Source: a virus. From it: a stretch of DNA of 52,209 nt. A program made the translations under genes and the position numbers. The stretch covers positions 1 through 52,209 of IMG/VR virus record IMGVR_UViG_3300025674_000062. The stretch is one strand, 5' to 3'. Numbering within the stretch: position 1 is the first letter of the stretch; every line of letters begins with the position of its first letter. Below are positions 23,337 through 31,830 of the stretch, one piece after another. A model generated the notes under the pieces. That model saw only the letters and a program-made list of their open reading frames with translations. It was not told the origin of the DNA and did not search any database.

Positions 23337-23966
23337 ATGAGTAAACAATTATTAACAGAATTTTTTGAACTATGTCCCGATGGACGTTGCCTTGATCGTC
23401 TGAGCGAATCTCAAAAACGTGAGGTAATCCAAGAGGGGGCTGTTTATCTTGTTGGTCGTATTCAAACTGCTGACAAAAAGAACGGAAACGGACGTGTTTA
23501 TCCCGAGAAAGTTCTAAAGAAAGAAATACAAAATTATCAAAAAATCATAAGAGATAACAGAGCCACAGGCGAACTAGATCATCCGGATGATTCTGTTATA
23601 AACTTAAAGAATGTTTCACACATGATTACCGAATGTTGGTGGGAAGGAAAAGATGTCATGGGCAAGATCAAAGTTCTTGACACACCATCTGGTCGTATTC
23701 TCAAAGATCTAATCAATGCTGGTGTAAAACTTGGTATTTCTTCTCGAGGACTTGGTTCTGTTAAAGAATCAATGGGTAACACAGTAGTTGAAGAAGACTT
23801 CCAATTAATTTGTTTTGACATTGTAGCAGAACCTTCAACACCAGAAGCTTATGTTGCTCCTCGTGGATCTACATCTGGAATAAACAGAGGCGCAGTTAAA
23901 TTTAAAATAGCTGAGGGTAAAGAAAACAATATTGACCAACTATTTAATAAGATCTTGAGGGACTAA
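23337..23966 (+). CDS. Prohead core protease (gp21-like)
   Basis: A 209-residue serine protease that matures the prohead by cutting scaffold, capsid and internal proteins after (L/I)-x-E. Candidate catalytic residues are His82 (GELDHPDD) and Ser135/Ser136 (LGISSRGLGS), in the order of the T4 gp21/herpesvirus assemblin fold. FDIVAEPSTPEAYV is the usual conserved C-terminal block. The protein itself contains L22-S-E24 before Ser, I31-Q-E33 before Gly and I191-A-E193 before Gly, consistent with self-cleavage. ATG 23337 follows the previous stop by one base. The end overlaps the next start (TAATG). Confidence 0.92.
   Translation: MSKQLLTEFFELCPDGRCLDRLSESQKREVIQEGAVYLVGRIQTADKKNGNGRVYPEKVLKKEIQNYQKIIRDNRATGELDHPDDSVINLKNVSHMITECWWEGKDVMGKIKVLDTPSGRILKDLINAGVKLGISSRGLGSVKESMGNTVVEEDFQLICFDIVAEPSTPEAYVAPRGSTSGINRGAVKFKIAEGKENNIDQLFNKILRD
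23939..23948 (+). promoter_or_regulatory. ACTATTTAAT motif inside the end of the protease gene
   Basis: It ends 17 bases before ATG 23966, the same spacing as several intergenic copies. It is coding here, so chance is possible. Confidence 0.25.
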
Positions 23967-24385
23967 TGAAAAAGCAAGAATTAAAAAAAATTTTAAAACC
24001 ATTAATAAAAGAGTGCATTAAAGAAGTAATATTCGAAGATGGCACTCTTTCATCAATTATAAGTGAAGTTGTCAAAGGTGTTGGAGAACCTATTGTTGAA
24101 ACAAAGCAAAGATTCCCAAAAAAACCACAACCTCAATATGAAACAGACGAACAAGCAAAAGCAAGATTAGCAAACCAAAGAAAGAAAATGATGGATGCTA
24201 TTGGTAAAGATGCTTACAATGGTGTTAATCTTTTTGAAGGAACCACACCAGCACCTGCTCCACAACAAACTGGGCAAGGTGCTTTATCTGATGTTGATCC
24301 AAATGACCCAGGTGTTGACATCTCATCATTTATGGGCAAGTCTTCCCTTATATGGGAAAAAATGGCAGGTAAAGATGGCAAATAA
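23966..24385 (+). CDS. Putative prohead core/internal protein with variant leader
   Basis: A 139-residue protein. The leader is MKKQELKKILKPLIKECIKE and ends I22-F-E24 before Asp25. It has the same amphipathic Lys/Ile/Leu helix and the same ending logic as the MKIT tag, but a different sequence. I recall 'LKPLIKECIKEVI.E' starts from proteins next to the prohead protease in marine phages. After the leader comes LSSIISEVVKGVGEPIVE, then a Pro/Gln-rich disordered stretch with PAPAPQQTGQG, and a C-terminal helix WEKMAGKDGK. Position next to gp21 suggests a core or scaffold-associated protein. Confidence 0.6.
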   Translation: MKKQELKKILKPLIKECIKEVIFEDGTLSSIISEVVKGVGEPIVETKQRFPKKPQPQYETDEQAKARLANQRKKMMDAIGKDAYNGVNLFEGTTPAPAPQQTGQGALSDVDPNDPGVDISSFMGKSSLIWEKMAGKDGK

Positions 24386-24581
24386 TTACACATATAGAGT
24401 AAAGAAGAAAGATAATATCGAAAGAGTTATCAAGCGTTTCATTAAGAAATGCAAAAAACTTGGAATTATTGACGAGATAAAAGATCGTCAACATTACACA
24501 AAACCTTCAGAAAAGAAACGAAGAGCTAAAGAAAGAGCAATTCGTCGAAGAAAGAAAGAAGAAAGAAAACGTAAAAAATAG
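24375..24581 (+). CDS. rpsU: Ribosomal protein bS21 homologue
   Basis: A 68-residue, strongly basic protein. The segment ERVIKRFIKKCKKLGIIDEI matches the core of bacterial bS21 (ALRRFKRSCEKAGVLAEV in E. coli), followed by the 'R.HYTKPSEKKRRAKERA' part corresponding to 'REFYEKPTTERKRAKASA' and an Arg/Lys-rich tail. In cells bS21 sits near the anti-Shine-Dalgarno end of 16S rRNA and helps initiation. A phage copy could replace the host protein and favour phage mRNAs. The frame is open further upstream, but the bS21 core requires ATG 24375 or near it. It overlaps the preceding gene by 11 bases. Confidence 0.88.
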   Translation: MANNYTYRVKKKDNIERVIKRFIKKCKKLGIIDEIKDRQHYTKPSEKKRRAKERAIRRRKKEERKRKK

Positions 24582-24591
24582 ACTATTTACA
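24582..24591 (+). promoter_or_regulatory. ACTATTTACA motif, candidate late promoter element
   Basis: It overlaps the end of the bS21 gene's stop and ends 17 bases before ATG 24609. GGAGA follows. Confidence 0.4.
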
Positions 24592-24608
24592 ATAGTTTTG
24601 GAGAAAGA

Positions 24609-24962
24609 ATGTCGGACAATATTTATACAGCAGGTTTAGGAAACGTAGGCTCATATCAAGTAGCAGGAACCCCATATTTAACAGGTTCTTCTCTTGATAA
24701 TGAAGAAATATCTTTTAGTTTCCCAACGGTTACAAAAAAGATTGTAATTGAAAATACAGGAAGTAATCCAGTAAATTTCTATTTCTCAGGATCTTCTACA
24801 AAACCTTTTACACTTCCAAATGACAAGAAAGTTGAAATCGATGTAAAGTGTGTTCAGATATTTGTATCGTCCTCTGCTGCTTCTGGTGTTCAGTTGTTTG
24901 CAGAACTAACAAACATCCCAACAGGAAGAATGTATTCTCTTGATGGCTTGGAGGGTGTGTAA
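24609..24962 (+). CDS. Small virion protein, family 'TAGLxNVGSYQV', first copy
   Basis: A 117-residue beta-rich protein that starts MSDNIYTAGLGNVGSYQVAG and ends LTNIPTGRMYSLDGLEGV. The two following genes carry the same N-terminal and C-terminal blocks, so this is the minimal form of a tandem family of three. It probably folds as a single beta-sandwich. The family is known to me only as structural proteins of marine T4-like phages; a decorating or fibre-associated role near host contact is inferred from the fibre genes downstream. Confidence 0.7.
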   Translation: MSDNIYTAGLGNVGSYQVAGTPYLTGSSLDNEEISFSFPTVTKKIVIENTGSNPVNFYFSGSSTKPFTLPNDKKVEIDVKCVQIFVSSSAASGVQLFAELTNIPTGRMYSLDGLEGV

Positions 24963-25321
24963 TGAGCAATATTTATTCAACTGGTCTTCATCATGTCGGA
25001 GCTTATCAAGTTGCTGGTCGTCCTTATTGTGCGACAGGATCAGCAAATGGAGAAGACGAAATTACTTTTCCTAAAGTAACAAAACAAATTGTGGTATTGA
25101 ATACGGATTCTGCTGATGATTTGTATGTTTATTTTTCTTCATCCGCTCCTGATGGAAATAAATACAAGATTGCTTATGGCGAACAACAGACTTTTAACGT
25201 TAAATGTAAGCAAGTTTATCTAAGCGGTAGTTCTGGTAGCGATTATTCACTCTATGCTTCTTTGACCCATATTGACAAGAATAGAATGTATGCCCTTACG
25301 GGTTCTGGAATTTCGGAGTAA
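24962..25321 (+). CDS. Small virion protein, family 'TAGLxNVGSYQV', second copy
   Basis: A 119-residue protein starting MSNIYSTGLHHVGAYQVAGR and ending LTHIDKNRMYALTGSGISE. It has the same length and block order as the preceding copy, including a KITKQIVVLNT-like strand (here VTKQIVVLNTDS), VKCKQVYLSGSSG in place of VKCVQIFVSSSAA, and the common C-terminus. Start overlap TAATG with the first copy suggests coupled translation and possibly hetero-oligomers. Confidence 0.7.
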   Translation: MSNIYSTGLHHVGAYQVAGRPYCATGSANGEDEITFPKVTKQIVVLNTDSADDLYVYFSSSAPDGNKYKIAYGEQQTFNVKCKQVYLSGSSGSDYSLYASLTHIDKNRMYALTGSGISE

Positions 25322-25323
25322 GA

Positions 25324-26484
25324 ATGAGTGATAATTTTAAACACACAGCAGGATTACAAAATGTAGGTTCTTATCAGGTTTCTGGTAAGCCGTTTGTTAC
25401 GGCTTCAACTGTAACTGATGGTTCTGAACAACAGATTCAATTTCCTGAGGTTTCGAATAATATAACGGTTAAATTGGATTCGGCTGGTGGGCAAGAAGTA
25501 AGCATACTCCAGGTTCAAGATGATTATGCTTTGCAAAACGGTAATTCTTTTAGTTCCGAAATTCTTTACTCTGAAGGAGTTACTTTATCTTATTGGTTTA
25601 AAACACCTTCATCAATGACTAGATCTTCTACCCAAACTGTTACTTATGCTTTTCCGCTAAATCCACAACCGCAACAAGGTTACCAAATAAGAATATTTAC
25701 AAACTCTACTTTACAAGTAAGATTTGCGTTTTATAGTAGCCCCAGTGATGCTTTCAATGTAAACAGAGAATTTGTGGATATTAACTCTTCAGTTGTTTTG
25801 CAAGCTGATACTGTTTATAACGTTGTCTTAGTAACAAGTGGAGGAGCAGCAAGTTCGCACTCAAATGATTCATTTCATTTTTATTTAAATGCGGTTTCTC
25901 AAGGTTCAGGTAGCCCAGCTAATTCTAGTTACGCTCGCGGAGAATTTAAAACAATACAGATTAATACACCAAGCTCAAGTCCACAGTTTAGTCCTATTAG
26001 TTATGCCATTTGGCGTGTTGCTTTAAATCCTTCAGATGTTTCTTCTTTGTATAATAACGGTAATTATGTCGATCCTACATCAGTTAGAAACTCAGATATA
26101 GCATTATTATGGAATTTTGATGAAAATGACTCTTCTTCTCCATCAACAGAAATTAAAGTAATTGACGAAATACAATCTTACCCTCTTATAGATAATAATC
26201 TAGACGGAGGAGAAATATATAATTTTAGTACACACACCTTTGGTGGCTCCGGAGGAGAACTAAGAGTTCACTTTAGATCAACAGGGTCTCTACCAAACGT
26301 TGAAACAAACAAGCACTATTGGACACTTGATTCCCAAAACGAATCAATAACAATGAATGTAAAATCAAAGGAACTATACCTTTCAGCAGACGGAGGAGAT
26401 TGCGATTATTCCGTCGAGGCAGAATTGACAAACATTCCAAGTTCAAGAATGTTTCAACACACAGGATCGGGAGTTGATGAATAA
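25324..26484 (+). CDS. Third 'TAGLxNVGSYQV' family member with inserted LamG-like domain
   Basis: A 386-residue protein. Residues 1-56 and about 310-386 match the two short paralogues (start HTAGLQNVGSYQVSGKPFVT; end LTNIPSSRMFQHTGSGVDE). Between them, about residues 60-305, lies an insert with the hallmarks of a LamG/concanavalin-like jelly roll: SEGVTLSYWFKTP, a Tyr-rich strand ladder, NSSVVLQADTVYNVVLVTSG, FHFYLNAV, and YAIWRVALNPSDVSSLYNNG. Such domains bind glycans, so the insert may give the particle a surface-binding function. TAATG overlap with the large fibre gene. Confidence 0.75.
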   Translation: MSDNFKHTAGLQNVGSYQVSGKPFVTASTVTDGSEQQIQFPEVSNNITVKLDSAGGQEVSILQVQDDYALQNGNSFSSEILYSEGVTLSYWFKTPSSMTRSSTQTVTYAFPLNPQPQQGYQIRIFTNSTLQVRFAFYSSPSDAFNVNREFVDINSSVVLQADTVYNVVLVTSGGAASSHSNDSFHFYLNAVSQGSGSPANSSYARGEFKTIQINTPSSSPQFSPISYAIWRVALNPSDVSSLYNNGNYVDPTSVRNSDIALLWNFDENDSSSPSTEIKVIDEIQSYPLIDNNLDGGEIYNFSTHTFGGSGGELRVHFRSTGSLPNVETNKHYWTLDSQNESITMNVKSKELYLSADGGDCDYSVEAELTNIPSSRMFQHTGSGVDE

Positions 26485-29400
26485 TGGGAGAATTTGGATG
26501 GGCATATATAAGTGGTTCTAGAACAGTTGAAGCCAAAGGTATTGACGGATCAGTACAATACAAAGATGGTAACGATTTAAGTGGTTCTTCTAAATTTACT
26601 TTCAATGAAACTGATGGCCTAATTGTAACCGGAAGTGTTACGATATCTGGTTCTCTCACAGCAAATGAATACAGAGTTAATGTTGTTGATCAAACAGTAA
26701 CAAATCTTTATTCTTCAGGTTCGACAAAGTTTGGAAACACAGCAGACGATACACACCAATTCACAGGTTCAGTCTACTTTGCTAGTTCGACAACGACACT
26801 TTCAGCTTCGGCAGGATCAACTTTAATATACAGAGTTACAGGCTCTTATTGGTCTCAATTGAACCCAGCTCAACAATCAGCGGTATCAGTTATTGGTGAT
26901 TATTTTTATCTATCTTCATCAAATACGACACACAGAGGTATCTTAAATACAACAGTAACTTCCGGCTCTGATAGCGTTTTGGTTTCTGATGAAGCGGTGT
27001 TTTTAAGAGCTGATAATCCAGCTCTGGTAGTAAGCGGAGCAGCTGTGTTCAATGACCCTATATCGATACAAGGTGGTATCTTTGGAGCTTCTCCTGTTAA
27101 TGTTTATGCTCCTCTTTTATTTAGAAGAGATGACCTCAATGACACAGATGCACCTGATGAGGAAATGAGAATTGAAGGTGGAAAATTCGTTGGTAACTTG
27201 GTCCTTTCTTCATCAAACGACAATCATGGTTTATTCATTGAAGGTGCTGGTCGCTTGGTTATGAATTCACTACAAGATATTAGTGGCTCTGATGATTCTG
27301 ATGCTGAGCCTGCTCCCGAAATCTTGATGATTAATAATACTCCAGGTCAATTTTCTGCTCCGGTACTGGACATGAGAAACCTAAATGATGTGAATGTTGA
27401 CGAACATCAATTCTTTGTGACTAGAAGACATTCAAATTCAAGGTTTTATGCTGGTGAGTCTAGATACAGAATAGAACTTCCAGTTTTAACAGGGTCCAAT
27501 TCTTCTTCAGCTGATGATTATGAGACCGTGAATTATGATATTGCTAGAACTCTTGTTCAAACTGATCCTCGTCGTAATTCGCACTTAATGTTTATTCAGA
27601 CTTTGGAATCTAATATAGATCCTGAATATGAATTATTAGATGCTACTAACGACGCAGATAGAAATTTATCTGGTAGTGACGTTCCAATCATACATCCAAA
27701 TAGTCCTTTGTATGATTCTAATGAAGACAATTACAGTGCTAGTCTTTTTACTGTATTTGGAGCTGGGTCTTTTGCTAACGCTGGTCAAGGTAATAGGTAC
27801 GGTCTTAAAAGAGGTGTATTTGTCTTTGGAAATATTTTACCTCAAGCCGTCAATCTAAACGGCTCAGGGTTGGACAAAATTAGTTACCAATCTTATGAAG
27901 GTACAATAGGACACCCAGTAACACGTTGGGGTGACTTTTATATTCATGATAATAGACATATTCGCTGGGGACCTCAAGCTGGTGGTGGTTCTTATAAAAC
28001 ATTCTATAACTCAAACACAGCTTCAGCTGCTGATCGAGACGAAGAAAATACTGTTATACTTGGATACTCCACATCTTCAAACATGCTTGAAGTATCAGGT
28101 TCTCCAATGTATCTTTTAAATGGCCTGAATGTTGGAGGCGGAGAGCATATTAATTTTGGAGCAACAACCGGCTCAGATGGGTATGGAATTAGAGACAACT
28201 CCGGAACACTTCAATTCAAAAACTCTGGTGGAACTTGGGAAGATTTTGGAACAGGAACAGGAGATTCTACAATCGGTGCAGCAGAAGATGGCGATTACAC
28301 AGATGGCTTGTTTACAGATCTCACTTCCTCTATGCCAATTGGAACACCAATTGACAGATTTAATGAAGTTTTGAAGATTTTAGCTCCAAGTCCTGCTCCT
28401 TCTTTGAGTAGAATTGATTACACAAACACAGCAGGAATATCAGCAAAGCTTTCATTTGACTCCACAGATACAATAACAGATTATGCTAACTCCTCAACAG
28501 AAGCGGGATTTGATACTGTTACAAGAAACAATATCTACGAATCAGAAACCAGCGGCTCTAACGAACGACTTGGAATTTATGACGGAACACAAGACATCGA
28601 AGGTGTTTTAAACTTTAATGTCACAGCATCAACAACAAACGGTTATGATGCTTACACAGCAGATGCATTTGGTAATGCCGAGACAGGTTCATTAAAACTT
28701 GAACTAAATGGAACAGTTGTCCATACAGTCGATTTATCTTCATTCGGCTCAGGAAACAGTTACTTGAACACAACAGGTTCTGGTTTTACTTCAATATCAG
28801 TCACAGCTTCTTCATATGATGGAAATGGAGCTGAATGGTATATATTTAAATACAGGACAGCTCAATACAAAGTTGACACAGAAGATCAAAGAGCTGGTTG
28901 GAACTATGCTCGTGCTATTCATTCTATTGGCTCAACAGATTACGAAACAAATTATGTTGAATGGGTTAACGATCCTGATGGTTCTGTTTTAGCACTCTCG
29001 GCTACAAACGCAAGAATTGAAGATGTGTTCTTGACAGGTTCAAAGTTTGTATCTGGTGTTGAATACAATACAGATCTCACAGCTTCTTATAAAGCAGAGA
29101 TAAACAATATTTACAGAAATGTTTATCCGGATGGAAACATAATAACCTTTAACGAAACAAATTGTGATCCAATTACAGCACAATCTCTTTCAGCTCTTGG
29201 AGTTGGAGAAGACGAAACAAAAGTTGCTCAAGTTACAGCAAGCGTCAATAACGACCAAAACTTGCTTTTAAATGGCTCCATTTCTGTTTCCCTTAATGCA
29301 ACTCATCCACTTAAATCAAACCTCTCAAATAGTGGTTTAGCGTCCATTACGGGCATGCTAATAGACAATGATACAAGTGATCCTAATTCAAATCTTTCTG

Positions 29401-31823
29401 AAACGTTTATTGACGAAGATTTCAGAATAACATCGGGCTCTTATGATACACAAGCATCTGCTTCTTCTGCTACATGGGACTCCACAGTGCACATGACTTC
29501 TTCTGGACTCTCTGGATACAATGACGGAATGATACAATTCAACAGAAGATTGTACAATCCAGTTGATGGTGATTTGCCTGCTAGTGGAGACTTTTCTTCT
29601 CTTGCAAATGTCGAGACAGGACAACCTGATTACTCTAGCGAATCAGGAATAAGAACTTACTTTAGAAAAATACAAAACACCTCTGGTGGTGTTATCAGAG
29701 ATATGAAAATAACTTCTCAAAAGAGCGGATTTAAATTTAGTTCAGATACAATTGGACTAGACCCTAATGATGCTCACTTCTATATAAAAATTCCCGGGTC
29801 GACAGGGTGGATGAATATTTCAGAAACCTTTAATTATGGATTTACAGATGATGGAGATGGGGCTTACATCAATGGTGCTAGTGATAATTCAAATGCTACA
29901 GGTACAGGTAATTCTGTGCATTGCCTGACTTTTGGAACTCAATCAGTTGCTAACAATGAATATGTTTTAATAAAAATTGAAACAAATGGAATGTGGGGTT
30001 ACGTATCACAATTGGATTTTCAACTTGGTGCTTCTGATGTTGCTGCTCCGACAGAATCTTTGGCTCTTGATGATATTGATGCCGATGATACTGGTACCAC
30101 AGTTAAGTTGTCATTCGGTGCATCAAATACGGTATCTGACTACTCAAATGCAACTGGATCTTCAATTTCTTTGACGGACTTTGACACAAACAGCATTTAC
30201 AATGTTTCCGGAGACAGACGAGGAGTTTTCTCAAGCACAAGGATAATTAACGGAACTTTGAACGAAGATGTTGGATCAAACGGCTCCAACTACACTGCTA
30301 ATTCTTTTAAGGATGCTTACACAGGTTCTGTGGTTCTTGAAGTAAACGGTACCGAAGTTCATACAGTTTCTTTGGCAAACCTCAATGCAATAACAAACGA
30401 TTTTAACGGAAATTCATCAGGTTTTAGTTTATCTTCTGTTTCTTTCTCAGAGACAACAGATGGAATTCCAGATTACACAAAGCCTTACAGAACAGGAACC
30501 TATCAAGTAGGAACAGCCGATCAAAACACTGGTTGGAACTATGCGAGAGTAATTCATAGAATTGGCGGGACTGATACTGAAACCAACTATGTGGAATGGA
30601 TCATTGATCCTTCAGGCTCTGCAAATGATACAGAAGTTTCTGTTCCTGTATTGGATAATTTTGATCATTCTGATGTTTACTACCAATCAGGAATTGGATA
30701 CTTTGCTTCAAATCCATCGGCCTCGTTTGCCTTCACAGGATCTAATTTCTACAGAAATGTTTATCAAAATGGAACAGCTATTACTTTTCCAATTACAACA
30801 AATTGTTCCGTATCAAATATAAGAATAACCGGTTCAGGAATCACAACGTTCGATTCTGCTGTTTCTTTTACTTCAATGCCAGCTTTGAACAATACAACCG
30901 GTTGTGAAACTACAAGTATCGAAGTAACCGGTACAATGTTGTACGATGGAAGCTCCACATCAATAAGTGGAGGTCTTGGGTTATTCACAGACCGAGATGT
31001 AACTGTAACTGGTAGAATACTGCATCCATTCAAATCTGATAGAACAACGAACTCAGCTTCCAAGACTTCTTTCATGATTTATTCAGGCTCTATCGGAAGC
31101 ACTAATCTTAATACTAACGAATACTTTAACACTGAAGATTACAGAATTGTTTCTGGTAATTATGCTAATCAAGCGGCTATAACTTCTTCAGCTAACACTT
31201 GGGATTCCACAATCTCAGTGAACGACACAGCTTCCAATGCTCCTCATGCTGATGGTTTGGTTACTGTAAATGGTTATGCAATTTCTCCATTTAATATTGG
31301 AGTTGCTGGTGATACTAGAAATGTTTCTGATGGTGGGTCTCTCCAAGCTCCCTCATCTAATCCAAACTATTCTACGTTAGACGAAGATGTGAGAACAATT
31401 TATCGCTATTTCAGAAATGAATCAGGAGCATCTTCAATTACTCCAACTATTACTTTGTATGGAGACGCTAACCTAATAGCAAAATCTGGAGCTTTTTATA
31501 CGGGAACTCTTGGAGCAAACAAGAATATAACAGTTGAAATGAAAGTCTCATATGATCCTACTTACACTGGACTTGATGACAAATCAACGGCTTGGGCGGA
31601 TTGCATTAGACCTTATCAAAGTGGTGTTCAACCAACAACTGATGGTGTTGGAATCTTCAATGGTGGAGGTTCTGATTTAAATCAAACAGTTACTACTGGA
31701 GGTCGAGCAATTCCACTACAACTCCAACAATCACAGATAAGAGACGATCAATATTTTGTTGTCAAAATATCAGCACATAAAGACTGGACAGGCTATCTAT
31801 CTAGAATCCAAATAACATACTAG
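26484..31823 (+). CDS. Giant fibre/adhesin-like protein with internal tandem duplication
   Basis: A 1779-residue, Ser/Thr/Asn/Gly-rich beta protein, probably a tail fibre or other host-contact structure. The N-terminal ~630 residues contain many 'SGS' strands typical of marine phage fibres (for example VTISGSLTANEYRVNVVDQT and GSPMYLLNGLNVGGG). From about residue 640, two related repeats of ~550 residues follow. Both contain 'Q..GWNYAR.IH.IG.TD.ETNYVEW..DP.GS', 'NNIYRNVY' or 'SNFYRNVY', and a final IQ(F/I)-type C-strand. No enzyme domain, chaperone domain or membrane segment was recognised. Confidence 0.75.
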   Translation: MGEFGWAYISGSRTVEAKGIDGSVQYKDGNDLSGSSKFTFNETDGLIVTGSVTISGSLTANEYRVNVVDQTVTNLYSSGSTKFGNTADDTHQFTGSVYFASSTTTLSASAGSTLIYRVTGSYWSQLNPAQQSAVSVIGDYFYLSSSNTTHRGILNTTVTSGSDSVLVSDEAVFLRADNPALVVSGAAVFNDPISIQGGIFGASPVNVYAPLLFRRDDLNDTDAPDEEMRIEGGKFVGNLVLSSSNDNHGLFIEGAGRLVMNSLQDISGSDDSDAEPAPEILMINNTPGQFSAPVLDMRNLNDVNVDEHQFFVTRRHSNSRFYAGESRYRIELPVLTGSNSSSADDYETVNYDIARTLVQTDPRRNSHLMFIQTLESNIDPEYELLDATNDADRNLSGSDVPIIHPNSPLYDSNEDNYSASLFTVFGAGSFANAGQGNRYGLKRGVFVFGNILPQAVNLNGSGLDKISYQSYEGTIGHPVTRWGDFYIHDNRHIRWGPQAGGGSYKTFYNSNTASAADRDEENTVILGYSTSSNMLEVSGSPMYLLNGLNVGGGEHINFGATTGSDGYGIRDNSGTLQFKNSGGTWEDFGTGTGDSTIGAAEDGDYTDGLFTDLTSSMPIGTPIDRFNEVLKILAPSPAPSLSRIDYTNTAGISAKLSFDSTDTITDYANSSTEAGFDTVTRNNIYESETSGSNERLGIYDGTQDIEGVLNFNVTASTTNGYDAYTADAFGNAETGSLKLELNGTVVHTVDLSSFGSGNSYLNTTGSGFTSISVTASSYDGNGAEWYIFKYRTAQYKVDTEDQRAGWNYARAIHSIGSTDYETNYVEWVNDPDGSVLALSATNARIEDVFLTGSKFVSGVEYNTDLTASYKAEINNIYRNVYPDGNIITFNETNCDPITAQSLSALGVGEDETKVAQVTASVNNDQNLLLNGSISVSLNATHPLKSNLSNSGLASITGMLIDNDTSDPNSNLSETFIDEDFRITSGSYDTQASASSATWDSTVHMTSSGLSGYNDGMIQFNRRLYNPVDGDLPASGDFSSLANVETGQPDYSSESGIRTYFRKIQNTSGGVIRDMKITSQKSGFKFSSDTIGLDPNDAHFYIKIPGSTGWMNISETFNYGFTDDGDGAYINGASDNSNATGTGNSVHCLTFGTQSVANNEYVLIKIETNGMWGYVSQLDFQLGASDVAAPTESLALDDIDADDTGTTVKLSFGASNTVSDYSNATGSSISLTDFDTNSIYNVSGDRRGVFSSTRIINGTLNEDVGSNGSNYTANSFKDAYTGSVVLEVNGTEVHTVSLANLNAITNDFNGNSSGFSLSSVSFSETTDGIPDYTKPYRTGTYQVGTADQNTGWNYARVIHRIGGTDTETNYVEWIIDPSGSANDTEVSVPVLDNFDHSDVYYQSGIGYFASNPSASFAFTGSNFYRNVYQNGTAITFPITTNCSVSNIRITGSGITTFDSAVSFTSMPALNNTTGCETTSIEVTGTMLYDGSSTSISGGLGLFTDRDVTVTGRILHPFKSDRTTNSASKTSFMIYSGSIGSTNLNTNEYFNTEDYRIVSGNYANQAAITSSANTWDSTISVNDTASNAPHADGLVTVNGYAISPFNIGVAGDTRNVSDGGSLQAPSSNPNYSTLDEDVRTIYRYFRNESGASSITPTITLYGDANLIAKSGAFYTGTLGANKNITVEMKVSYDPTYTGLDDKSTAWADCIRPYQSGVQPTTDGVGIFNGGGSDLNQTVTTGGRAIPLQLQQSQIRDDQYFVVKISAHKDWTGYLSRIQITY
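28405..31823 (+). repeat. Two diverged ~550-residue tandem protein repeats within the giant fibre gene
   Basis: Repeat A covers about 28405-30060 and repeat B about 30061-31823. Shared landmarks are AKLSFDSTDTITDYAN against VKLSFGASNTVSDYSN; LKLELNGTVVHTVDL against VVLEVNGTEVHTVSL; GWNYARAIHSIG against GWNYARVIHRIG; and a 'HPLKSN' against 'HPFKSD' segment. The copies are diverged at DNA level, so the duplication is old. Confidence 0.75.
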
Positions 31824-31830
31824 GTCAATA

